From contig NZ_JBHTJH010000017.1 in the NCBI RefSeq assembly GCF_042675645.1, positions 496,001 to 560,000 on the forward strand: a stretch of 64,000 bases of DNA. Direction: 5' to 3'. Source of the stretch: Sungkyunkwania multivorans. GTDB lineage: Bacteria > Bacteroidota > Bacteroidia > Flavobacteriales > Flavobacteriaceae. Both the position numbers and the translations under genes were made by a program. Below the pieces are notes generated by a model. That model did not search any database. It was not told the origin of the DNA and saw only the letters and a program-made list of their open reading frames with translations. This document shows positions 51,568 to 60,721 of the stretch, in pieces (positions within the stretch are counted from its first letter, which is position 1; each line of letters opens with the position of its first letter).

Positions 51568-52185
51568 ATGAAATTCAAAAGAAGAAATAGTATCTTCAAC
51601 CCTTATTCCCTGAAGCTGGTATTGCCAATATTGTTAATCGTTTTTATCTGCATCACCACAGCTTTTGTTTCAGACTACGATGAGACCTGGGCATTTGATT
51701 GGAGAAGTATTCGGCCAGAAATCAAAGCTGCTGTAAAAAAGATAGAAACAAAAGAAATGATTTTTATGGGCCAGAATAAAACTGCCTACGAGAATCAATC
51801 ATTCTTGCGAGACTGTGCAAATCACGAAGAGTTGAAGAGATTGACAGAGTATCCTTTTGGTGCCGTCAAAGCTATTGCTTATGAAGGGTTATTAAGAAGA
51901 AACCTATACGGTAACAACTTTGTATTGATAAAAAAGGCCATTGCAGATGATTCACAGATTGGTTTAAAGGGGGGATGTTTCATATTTCCAATATCTATCG
52001 ATGAGTATTTGAATAGTAGATATCTTCGTTTAGAAATAAAAACCACTATTCCCCAACCTCCGCCTCCGCCACTACCTGAAGGTTTTGTGAAAAAGACATA
52101 CGGACTTTCTCCCAAAGAACAAGAAATACTTTCAAAGCTAATGGGTGAGAAGCATGAAAAATTTCACGACAAATATGCATATTGA
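51568..52185 (+). CDS. Membrane-anchored hypothetical protein, 205 aa
   Basis: An N-terminal membrane segment (about 18-36) is followed by a soluble region without a known domain and a proline run PQPPPPPLPEG near 170. The segment ELKRLTEYPFGAVKAIAYEGLLRR resembles a single HEAT-like helix pair. It has its own promoter; no operon partner. A 232-bp gene-free gap with no clear feature separates it from pbpC (convergent). Confidence 0.65.
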   Translation: MKFKRRNSIFNPYSLKLVLPILLIVFICITTAFVSDYDETWAFDWRSIRPEIKAAVKKIETKEMIFMGQNKTAYENQSFLRDCANHEELKRLTEYPFGAVKAIAYEGLLRRNLYGNNFVLIKKAIADDSQIGLKGGCFIFPISIDEYLNSRYLRLEIKTTIPQPPPPPLPEGFVKKTYGLSPKEQEILSKLMGEKHEKFHDKYAY

Positions 52186-52417
52186 TTCATAAAAGTAGAC
52201 TTTTTCGACCTGAAGATTTTTCAGAAATAGCGGTGAATCAAGTGGAAGTGCGTTTCTCGAAGAGAAAAAGAGCATGAAACTTAAGATTCATCAGCGGTTT
52301 TGTGAACTTAGTTCTCAAAAATTTCCTTAAAATCTTCTTGATTTTTTTGGTTCGTTTTTTCATCAAGGAAAAAATGAACAGAGAGAAGCAGTATTATTTT
52401 CGGTAGATAAAGTTTGT

Positions 52418-54769
52418 TCATTTCTCTATCTCCACCCACTGTACCAGCTCATTCCCCAACGAATCCACAACAGTGATCAAGTGTTTCCCGGTAGCGGGGC
52501 GTATCGCCATTTCATGGAAGGTCTCGGTACTTCCAATAAAAACATCGTCTACATACCAAAAAATAGTGGTTTCAGGCTTTGAATGCGCAATCTTAAGAAC
52601 AAGTTCGTTGGTCTCCCCTTCTAGATTCTTTGGCAAGAACACCTTGGCATTGGCTTTTGGAAAAATGAATTCCATAGGTGTTCCAATGGTATTCTTACAA
52701 TCATTTCTATACGGAGGTAGTGGTCGATACTCGGCATTATTACTTTTGTAATAATGCGCCATCAATGGGGGCAATACGAACCAAGCCTCACTTTCAATCG
52801 TTGATGGATCTTGACACTGAGCATGTACGCGATACTGTTTTTGTGTATCCAAATGCACCCAACGATGATAGGGACATGGGGAAGTTCTTGTGCTGCTCAC
52901 TGGAATCCAACGGGACTTCTTTGGGCAAATAGGCGATGCCAGAAAGCCACTATTATCGCAGACTTCAGCTTCGGTCAATTCGTCAAAGGGTCTTTCAAAC
53001 CAAGAGGATTGCGGTAATACATCAAATACATCAAACAATACAGGAGCCGCCCCGCTAAGACCTGTTAGGCCAGGCCTGCCCTCACCATCGGCATTCCCTA
53101 CCCAGACACCTACAACATATTGTTTGGTAACCCCGATGGCCCAGGCATCGCGATTTCCAAAACTGGTTCCTGTTTTCCAGGCGATTTCTTTGCTGCTATC
53201 GTAAAACTCCCAAGCCTCATTACCTTCGGGTCGATTCACCTCTTTCATCGCTTCGAAGGTGAGATAGATACTTCCCGCATCGAAAAGAGATTTTTCCGAG
53301 GTTTTATTTCCAAAATCTACCACTTCCTCTTTCAGTAATATCGGTTCTTGAAATTCCTTAGCGTAGTATTCACTCGAAGTCTCGTTAAAATGATTTAAGG
53401 TCGAGGCCAAGTTTGCATAGCTCTTACAAAGGTCCCACAGGTTGCTTTCTGCGCCACCAAGAATAAGCGATAGCCCATAATGATCAGCAGGTTTGTCAAT
53501 GTCCCTAAGATCAAAATAATTTAACTGGTCTCTAAATTTTTCAAGATTGTAGGATTGTAACAAACGCACTGCAGGGACATTCAGGGAGCGGGCCAAGGCC
53601 CTTTTTGCCGGTACTGCACCATCGTAACGTTCACTATAATTCTTGGGATGATACCCGCCAATATAGGTGGGGACGTCCGCCACAAGTGTCTCAGGTAACA
53701 ACTCGCCACCATCTAACAGGGCGGCATATAAAAAGGGCTTCAGGACGCTTCCTGTACTGCGCGCGGCAGTAATGATATCTACATCTTTTTGGTTGCTCTT
53801 TGTGGTAGGCGTGTTGCCTACATAGCTACGTACTTTCCTCGTTGCTATGTCAATGACCAATACCGCCGTATTATGAATTTGGTTCTGCTCCAAGATAGCA
53901 TGATGTCTCGCTACAATATTGTTTATATTTTGTTGAAGGCTGAAATCGATACTACTGGTTATGCGCTCCCCCTTTTTTACCTTGGCCATACGTTCTATTA
54001 GGTGCGGAGCATGCTGCGGCAGTAGAAAAGGTTTCTGAGGAAGCGACTCCGCAATCGATAATTCGTAGGTAAGCTGATCAAGGATACCTTCCACTAACAA
54101 CTTTTTCAGCAAACGATTCCTCTTTTCTAGTAATTGCTCTTGGTTCTTTCCTGGATAGATGAGACTTGGAGCGTTGGGCAGTACGGCCAGTGTTGCACTT
54201 TCAGCCCAAGAAAGCTGATGTGGCAATACACCAAAATAACGCCAGGCAGCAACATCCAAACCAACTACGTTTCCGCCAAATGGGGCATTGGAAGCATATA
54301 GGTTTAGGATCTCTTCTTTTGACGAGCGAATTTCTAGCCTTGTTGCCAGAATGAGCTCGATGAATTTTTCAAAATAACTGCGCTTTTTCCCTTTACGCGA
54401 AAGACGGATCACTTGCTGCGTCAAGGTACTGCCTCCCCTTACCACCTTGCCAGCTTCCCAATTCTGTTTTATGGCCTTCATCATGGAAACGGGGTTGAAC
54501 CCTGGATGTGAATAAAAGTACTCATCTTCAAAATAAATGATGCACTGTTTGAATTTCTCAGGAATACTGTCGTTCTTGGGAAATCGCCATTGTTCATCTT
54601 CGGCGATCTTCGCGCCAAGTAATTCTCCCTCTTCACTATATATCACTGTAGAGGTAGGGTCGTTGAAGAGTTGTTTTGGAAGGCAAAAATAGTAGGCTGT
54701 TAGGAAAATGACCGTAACGATCGACTTTACCTTGTGCTTTTTTATAAGATCGACGACGTTCTTAACCAT
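52418..54769 (-). CDS. pbpC: Penicillin-binding protein 1C (bifunctional)
   Basis: 783-aa class A PBP of the 1C type that polymerises glycan strands and may cross-link peptides. An N-terminal membrane helix is followed by a GT51 transglycosylase with FEDEYFYSHPGFNP and RGGSTLTQQVIRLSRKGK, then a transpeptidase with STGSVLKPFLYAALL (SxxK), SLNVPAVRLL (SxN) and KTGTSFGNRDAW (KTG), and a C-terminal BiPBP_C domain (about 690-783). The start ATG at 54769 overlaps the preceding ABM gene by eight bases (ATGGTTAA); another ATG 15 bases earlier is possible. No alpha-2-macroglobulin gene is adjacent, though one lies 8 kb away. Confidence 0.92.
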   Translation of the reverse strand: MVKNVVDLIKKHKVKSIVTVIFLTAYYFCLPKQLFNDPTSTVIYSEEGELLGAKIAEDEQWRFPKNDSIPEKFKQCIIYFEDEYFYSHPGFNPVSMMKAIKQNWEAGKVVRGGSTLTQQVIRLSRKGKKRSYFEKFIELILATRLEIRSSKEEILNLYASNAPFGGNVVGLDVAAWRYFGVLPHQLSWAESATLAVLPNAPSLIYPGKNQEQLLEKRNRLLKKLLVEGILDQLTYELSIAESLPQKPFLLPQHAPHLIERMAKVKKGERITSSIDFSLQQNINNIVARHHAILEQNQIHNTAVLVIDIATRKVRSYVGNTPTTKSNQKDVDIITAARSTGSVLKPFLYAALLDGGELLPETLVADVPTYIGGYHPKNYSERYDGAVPAKRALARSLNVPAVRLLQSYNLEKFRDQLNYFDLRDIDKPADHYGLSLILGGAESNLWDLCKSYANLASTLNHFNETSSEYYAKEFQEPILLKEEVVDFGNKTSEKSLFDAGSIYLTFEAMKEVNRPEGNEAWEFYDSSKEIAWKTGTSFGNRDAWAIGVTKQYVVGVWVGNADGEGRPGLTGLSGAAPVLFDVFDVLPQSSWFERPFDELTEAEVCDNSGFLASPICPKKSRWIPVSSTRTSPCPYHRWVHLDTQKQYRVHAQCQDPSTIESEAWFVLPPLMAHYYKSNNAEYRPLPPYRNDCKNTIGTPMEFIFPKANAKVFLPKNLEGETNELVLKIAHSKPETTIFWYVDDVFIGSTETFHEMAIRPATGKHLITVVDSLGNELVQWVEIEK

Positions 54770-55076
54770 TAAACTCGTATTCACGCTCTACCTTACAGAT
54801 TCTAGTATGATACCATTCGTACCAGATTTGCCTTCCTTTCTCCTGTGCGTTTTGATGATCTAGGTTGTTTTTCCAGTGTTTAATGGCCTCTAAGCTTTCC
54901 CAATAGCTAATGGTGATTCCCAGCTCGGTTCTGGCATGATCCATTCCCAAATAACCGGGTTGTTCCTTAGCCAAAGCTTCCATCCTCACAGCCATTTTAC
55001 CATAGCCCTCGTCATCTGCCAGAGTCCTTTTGTTAGTGAAAATGACGGCGTAATAAGGTTTAAAATCAGTTTTCAT
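54762..55076 (-). CDS. ABM-domain (antibiotic biosynthesis monooxygenase-like) protein
   Basis: 104-aa dimeric ferredoxin-fold protein: YYAVIFTNKRT, MAVRMEALAKEQPGYLGMDHAR and ITISYWESLEAIKHWKNNLDHQNAQEKGR are the strands and helices of ABM proteins, including the aromatic SYW / HxxA pattern. Members range from quinol monooxygenases to heme-degrading enzymes, and many have no known activity. The gene overlaps the pbpC start by eight bases, so they are translated from one mRNA. Confidence 0.88.
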   Translation of the reverse strand: MKTDFKPYYAVIFTNKRTLADDEGYGKMAVRMEALAKEQPGYLGMDHARTELGITISYWESLEAIKHWKNNLDHQNAQEKGRQIWYEWYHTRICKVEREYEFNG

Positions 55077-55181
55077 CTCTCAATGATCTATGAGTCATGT
55101 AATTTACTGTTTTCTCATGTAATTATTTATCGAAGCTGAGAAATAATACCTAACAAACTGAACCTTCTCTCAATTTTTACC

Positions 55182-58100
55182 CTATCGTTTTAATGTAAAG
55201 TGTCCTTTGACCTCAATATCTCCCTGAACATCTACCACCTTTAGCACAAACCAATAATCGGATGCTGGCAGCGGTGTTCCATTAAAGGTTCCGTCCCATC
55301 CCGAACTTAGATGCCCTAAAGTTTTTAGTAACTTTCCATAGCGATCAAATATATGGATGCTAGAACCCCCAAAATTTTCAAGGCCAATAATTTGCCAACG
55401 GTCATTGTAACCATCGCTATTTGGAGTAAAGAATTTTGGATAATCGAGCACCAATACAGTTTCTGGCGGAGATGGCTCGCATCCGTTAAGGTCGAGGACC
55501 GTGACTTGATGGTAGCCTCTTGTTACATCATTAAATATGTGTCCACCGGGCATATTGCCCTCTTCCCACGGACCATCATCTAGTTGAAAACGATAATCCC
55601 CAATTCCAGAGACGTTCACCGTGATGCTATTGGGATCCGAGAAGTCGATCTTTGTTGTAAAGTCGATATTCGCCGTTTCCGAATTTATCACAGAGAAATT
55701 CACTCTTGGTGCCGTACAGGAAGCAGGAGATGGAGAAGTGACCTCCACCCAATAATCTCCTGGAGTAGCTACCACTATGGAAGGGCTTATCGCTCCGGTA
55801 GACCATCGATAGGTCTCCCCAGCAACACCAGTATCCGCATTGATAGTCGCTGGAACACCACCACAAAGAGGCTCGATCGGACGTACTGGAATCACAGGCA
55901 ATGGATCCACTCGAGTTTCTATCGATGTGACACTAAAACAGCCAGTGTTGCTTACTACGCGAGCATAAAAAAGTTGCTGATCAGTGGCTTCAACCACTGG
56001 GTTGATTGCATTAATGGCGTCATTTGCATCATTAGGGGTGGTGTAATAGGTAACCTGATGGTCGCTAGCGCTTAGACCGTTCAATATTTCGTCTTGGCGA
56101 TCTGAGAGATCAAAACCTAACAGCCCATCAAAATCATCATCACAGGCTCTTAACGGTTGAGGAGTTGCGATAGCAGGGCTGTTTTCTATGATCAAATCAA
56201 AATTGGTGGTGATAAAACAACTCGTGGTCGTATTCGTCACTCTGGCAACAATATTCTGGGATGGCCCAATATAAGAATATGGATTTGGCAATGCATTGGT
56301 ATTGCTATCTGCATCGGGCTGTGAAGCGAAATATGCTATGGAAATACCGGCGGTCGCTGTAGTAAAAGATGCATCGATCTCAGAAAGATCAACTTCACCT
56401 GCTGAATTCTCGCAGAAACGATATTCAGTGATGGTATTGATCGTTGGGGGTAGATTTACCACTAAATCAAGTGTTTGGACACTATGGCAACGAGTGATGG
56501 TATTGAACACTCGCAAGTAAACCGGTTGCGGATTGCTTGTATTGACAAAATTGTTTGGGTCGGCGATCGCATTGACACCTTCTTCTGCCTCGGTTGGATC
56601 CGTATGCCAAGTAAGTGTCGTATTGAACAATCTTGGCCCGGTGATCTCCGCTTCTCTGGTCGATAGGTCAAAGGTGGTCATACCATCTAAGTCACTATCA
56701 CAAAGGGTGTAAGCAGTGCTCGGAGGGGTGGTCTCCGGACTTTCGATAACATTGAGAATAATGGGCTCTACCGCGAAGCAGTTGAGGTCGTTACCAATTC
56801 TCGCATAGATCGTTTGTGGATTTCTCGTATTCGTGAAATCCAATGGCTGAGGATTGATTCCCATGTCGGCGTTTGAAGGATTTAGATGAAAAGTGACGGT
56901 CAGATTATTGGTGATACCGGCCGTGATCTCGTCTTCCGCATCTCTAAGATCGAATGTAAAAAATCCGTCATTGTTGTCGTCACAGACATCAATATCCGAA
57001 GGGTCATTATACGTAGGCGACTCATCTACTTGTATGGTAAATGGAGCTACCCCAAAACAGTCAATATCCGAAATATTCTCTACACGTGCCCAAATCGTCT
57101 GTGGATCGCTGGTATTTTGAAATGCAGCCGTCTTATCGATGATATTGATGCGGTTAATTGCATCGTTCTCATCTTCAAAATAAAGGACTTCTTTACCTGA
57201 TTGCCCATTTAAGATCTCATTATCTTTTGTATTGAAGAAAAAGTCCTCGATGTTATCACCATCTGTTTCACAAAGTTGATATGGTGTAATAGTTGGGAAT
57301 AACGGAAGGGTGTTTATCAATATGCTCTGTGAAACTACGGTGTGACATCCAGTCGAGGTATTTTCCACCCGAACAAAAACAGTGCCTGTCTGTGCATTGT
57401 AGTTTTGGAAATCTACAATTTCGTTCATGTCCTCATCTGCATCGGTGGAGGTAAGATGATAAGAGAAGCTTCTGTTGGCATCTGTAGTGATCTCAGGCTC
57501 TTTGCTCGACAGGTCGATGATGAACATACCATCCTGATCGTCATCACAGATCACAAAACCAGTAGGGGTATTTGCCAAAGGGGCAGGTAGAACTTCGATG
57601 GTCAATGGTTGATTGTCGCTACATCCTGTCGGTGCGGTGAGTCGTGCAAAAACTGTAATTGGATTGGTAGTATTGTCTATGGTAGTGATCGGATTGCTAC
57701 CGGTGTCTGCATCCCCCGACGAGGTAAAATAGGATACTGAATGCGTCGCATCAAAACTACCACGAACGACATTATCAAAGGTGTTCAAAATGATGGTGGT
57801 AAAGCCATCTTGATCGGTATCACAATAGATTTGATCTGGGATAGGTTCAGACTCAAAATAAGGCTCGACATTAAGATCAAATTGTGCTATTTCTGTACAT
57901 GTTGGACTGGTGATGGTAATGTAGATCGTCTGAGGATTGGCGGTATTGGTATATTGAACCGTCTCATCTATCGGATTGATACCATTTTGTCGATCATCGG
58001 GTGTCTCATAGAACGTAATATTAACATTGGGAAGACCATTGATGAATATAGTCTCTATGCTAGGGAAATCAAAATCTTCGACACCGTCATTACTTGGGTC

Positions 58101-60032
58101 ATCACAGAGTGTTACGTCACCAATATCAGTGGCGTCCAACAATAAGTTTGTAAATAGTTGAATGGTTCCTATAGAGGCGCAACCCGCGCTACTACTTGTA
58201 TCTTCTACTCGGATGTAGACAGTTTGAACTCGAGGGATGGTATTCGTAAAGGCTGTTGGATCAGGGATGGCATTCGTATCATCGATAGCATCCTGGGGCA
58301 CTTCGTGATAGGAAACCGAAATATTGCTAAGTCCCATAGTGAAATCATTTTCAACAGAGGTGATATCGAAAGTGGCAAAACCATCTCCATCTGCATCGCA
58401 GGCATCGATCGTAGCAGTGGTGTTCGCTAAAACAGGTAGCGGGTTTACATTGAATTCAATGGTGCTATTCGCAAAACAGCTTGTTGATGGGTTTTCTACC
58501 CGCACATAAAGCGTCTCAGGATTGCTGGTATTGGTAAAATTATCGAGCAAAGCATTTGTGTTGTTTTGGGCATCGACAGGTGATGGGTGATAGGAAACGT
58601 TAAGTCCTGCGACCCCTTGCGTCACCTGGTTGTTATAATCCGAAAGTGTAATCGCTACAGAACCGTCTGCTGTGGCATCATCGCAAAGCTCGATAGTAAG
58701 ATCGGCAGCGGTCGGTGCTGGATTTACAATTAGGTCGAACGAAGTGATTCCGAAGCAATTGCTTACGAGGTCATTGATACGCACAAAGACAGTCTCAGGA
58801 TTGTTCGAATTGGTGAAAGGAGACGTTAATGCATTTGTTTCCAGCATCGCATCATTTGATGAAATATAAAAATCAATATCATAAGTAGATGCTGGCAAAT
58901 GATTGGCTTCGATGTCCGCAGCAATAGCATTGAGATCAAAATCGAATACGCCATCATTATTATCGTCACATTCGTCAAAATCGGGAATATTAGGAGATAA
59001 TTGGTCTGGATCGATATTGATGACCACATCATCAGAGATCACACAAGTAGAGGTCGATAACGGAATGGTAACTCTTACTGTATAGGTTCCGCCTTGATCG
59101 ACGAATAAGGTCGAATTATTTTCTCCTGATATTGGAACGCCATTTCTGAGCCATTCATAGGATGCCAATGAGTTTCCTACATCACCATCCAAGGTGGTGC
59201 TTTCGCAGGGCGTTTGGTCCGGTCCAAGGTCTACTTCAGCTACCAAACTGCCGCTTTCTATAAAGATGGCTGTATCTAAGATGGCGTCAAATTGATCTGC
59301 GATGACCATTTTTAGATGGTATGATTGATTGGGAACCACACTGGCACTGGCAGTAAGAACGGTTGTTCTTCCTTCATAATTTGTTGCTCCAAGATTATTT
59401 CCAGCAAAAAAAGTTTCGTTGGCTGCAGCACATTCTCCTACGATCTCTGGATGAATCGTATCAATGCCAACTGGAATTGTAGTTCCTGGGATCAGCGCAA
59501 TATTGGAATAAGGGGTAGCGGTGGCGTTAGGTCTAATCAACAAGGCAAAACCATCGGCAACATTACACGGATTGTTTTGTTGGTATTCTTCTGAAGCTAA
59601 TAAATAATTGAAGCTGATCTGATCGGTAACACTTACGATGTCAAATTCGATAACAGTTGCATTTAGTGTTCCAGTGGTACCTAATGCTGCTTCAAGATCC
59701 GCGTCTCCACCCCAAGAGCCGGTTCCTTCAGAGAGATTGGTAGGAATCATCGTATTTCCTGCCGAAGTCGCATTTCCAGAGGTGATTAGAAAGCCATCGG
59801 CAAATGGAAAGCTTGAACCTGCCCTATTGAATCTTCCAAAACTATTCAACCCATCGACACTTCCATTGATGTTGGAGGTAACGTTGGAAATTTCTATACA
59901 ATCATTGCCCAGTGTCTCCTGCACCAATTGCTCTGGTGTCAAGGAGGTATTTGTAGTGATCAACTGTCCAGATATCGTGGTGGACCAAAAAGTAATACCG
60001 AGCAGCAAAAGTATTTTTGATACTTTCTTCAT
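55182..60032 (-). CDS. Giant T9SS type B surface protein with repeated CDxDxDG domains
   Basis: 1616 aa. Signal peptide MKKVSKILLLLGITFWSTTISG; then a choice-of-anchor L domain (about 28-280: TPEQLVQETLGNDCIEISNVTS). About eleven tandem modules of 85-100 aa follow (about 345-1390). Each starts with a calcium-loop motif such as CDDNNDGVFDFDL and includes an FxNTxNPQTIYxRV strand and a C-F-A/S-V end. The last 85 residues are the gliding-motility / T9SS type B sorting domain (FFTPNSDGYNDRW ... GHFTLKR). Likely secreted across the outer membrane by the type IX system and surface attached or released. It is the largest protein in the window; a PorP/SprF-type partner gene is not adjacent. Confidence 0.92.
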   Translation of the reverse strand: MKKVSKILLLLGITFWSTTISGQLITTNTSLTPEQLVQETLGNDCIEISNVTSNINGSVDGLNSFGRFNRAGSSFPFADGFLITSGNATSAGNTMIPTNLSEGTGSWGGDADLEAALGTTGTLNATVIEFDIVSVTDQISFNYLLASEEYQQNNPCNVADGFALLIRPNATATPYSNIALIPGTTIPVGIDTIHPEIVGECAAANETFFAGNNLGATNYEGRTTVLTASASVVPNQSYHLKMVIADQFDAILDTAIFIESGSLVAEVDLGPDQTPCESTTLDGDVGNSLASYEWLRNGVPISGENNSTLFVDQGGTYTVRVTIPLSTSTCVISDDVVINIDPDQLSPNIPDFDECDDNNDGVFDFDLNAIAADIEANHLPASTYDIDFYISSNDAMLETNALTSPFTNSNNPETVFVRINDLVSNCFGITSFDLIVNPAPTAADLTIELCDDATADGSVAITLSDYNNQVTQGVAGLNVSYHPSPVDAQNNTNALLDNFTNTSNPETLYVRVENPSTSCFANSTIEFNVNPLPVLANTTATIDACDADGDGFATFDITSVENDFTMGLSNISVSYHEVPQDAIDDTNAIPDPTAFTNTIPRVQTVYIRVEDTSSSAGCASIGTIQLFTNLLLDATDIGDVTLCDDPSNDGVEDFDFPSIETIFINGLPNVNITFYETPDDRQNGINPIDETVQYTNTANPQTIYITITSPTCTEIAQFDLNVEPYFESEPIPDQIYCDTDQDGFTTIILNTFDNVVRGSFDATHSVSYFTSSGDADTGSNPITTIDNTTNPITVFARLTAPTGCSDNQPLTIEVLPAPLANTPTGFVICDDDQDGMFIIDLSSKEPEITTDANRSFSYHLTSTDADEDMNEIVDFQNYNAQTGTVFVRVENTSTGCHTVVSQSILINTLPLFPTITPYQLCETDGDNIEDFFFNTKDNEILNGQSGKEVLYFEDENDAINRINIIDKTAAFQNTSDPQTIWARVENISDIDCFGVAPFTIQVDESPTYNDPSDIDVCDDNNDGFFTFDLRDAEDEITAGITNNLTVTFHLNPSNADMGINPQPLDFTNTRNPQTIYARIGNDLNCFAVEPIILNVIESPETTPPSTAYTLCDSDLDGMTTFDLSTREAEITGPRLFNTTLTWHTDPTEAEEGVNAIADPNNFVNTSNPQPVYLRVFNTITRCHSVQTLDLVVNLPPTINTITEYRFCENSAGEVDLSEIDASFTTATAGISIAYFASQPDADSNTNALPNPYSYIGPSQNIVARVTNTTTSCFITTNFDLIIENSPAIATPQPLRACDDDFDGLLGFDLSDRQDEILNGLSASDHQVTYYTTPNDANDAINAINPVVEATDQQLFYARVVSNTGCFSVTSIETRVDPLPVIPVRPIEPLCGGVPATINADTGVAGETYRWSTGAISPSIVVATPGDYWVEVTSPSPASCTAPRVNFSVINSETANIDFTTKIDFSDPNSITVNVSGIGDYRFQLDDGPWEEGNMPGGHIFNDVTRGYHQVTVLDLNGCEPSPPETVLVLDYPKFFTPNSDGYNDRWQIIGLENFGGSSIHIFDRYGKLLKTLGHLSSGWDGTFNGTPLPASDYWFVLKVVDVQGDIEVKGHFTLKR

Positions 60033-60721
60033 AAGTAAGAGTTAAGATTCATGTGGGGAGCCAATGTTATCCAATATAGCTAGAACGACAATAGGTAAAA
60101 TTAATTGCTTAGTTTTCAGCTGATTAATACACTTGAGAGGCGAATTTCACAAACGGTCAAATGACAGAAATGGCCACCATATAGAAAATGGATGAGCTTA
60201 TTGAAAAAAACACCTGCAAAATTGCTGTGAGCCGAAACATGATGTCCAATCGGATTTTTTAGGATGACCTTGAAGGTGCCAAGCTGCTTGATATTTGAAG
60301 GTATCCACAGCTTAGCGAGTTGAAAACTACGTTGCATACTAATAAGATTTGGGGCACGTAAGATACACTTTTCATTGAAAGAAATGAAGATTATTTTTTG
60401 AAAAGCACCATTGCCGTTGTAAGAGGGACATTTCACAGTATCAGGTCCTTAGATGATGATGGTAGTAAGTGCTATTTTAAGTTGAGGTATTTATTGTCGA
60501 TCACCGATTTTTATTATGGTAATTGCTATTCTCTAAAATTGAAGGAATTCTGAATAAGGGGGAAGCTTGTAGTGTCGATATGCTCTATTATCGAACCACG
60601 TTGGTATGGACACTTAAAATGTTTAAAATAATGATTAACTTTTCCACTTTTATATCAAGATTTAAGATAAACGTACAGATGGTATATATTTTCTGTTCGG
60701 AATCATCTAACCTATTCAATA
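60033..60721. other. Gene-free 689-bp region between divergent T9SS genes
   Basis: AT-rich, with no convincing gene in any frame; short frames are present but have no recognisable protein character. Promoters of both flanking genes must lie here, though I find no perfect -7 box (closest is TATATTGG on the minus strand near 60075). The plus strand at 60343-60356 carries a 14-base exact match (TAAGATTTGGGGCA) to the core of the small RNA at 3.3-4.2 kb. Confidence 0.6.

Noticed and set aside
55584..58430. Plus-strand frames of 80-160 codons opposite the 1616-aa gene
   Set aside because: Shadows of the repeated modules, with no start context or domain; the minus-strand protein is continuous with a signal peptide and a sorting domain.
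60116..60436. 106-codon minus-strand frame between the two T9SS genes
   Set aside because: No signal peptide, no recognisable domain, and codon use unlike neighbours. More likely leader or spacer DNA.
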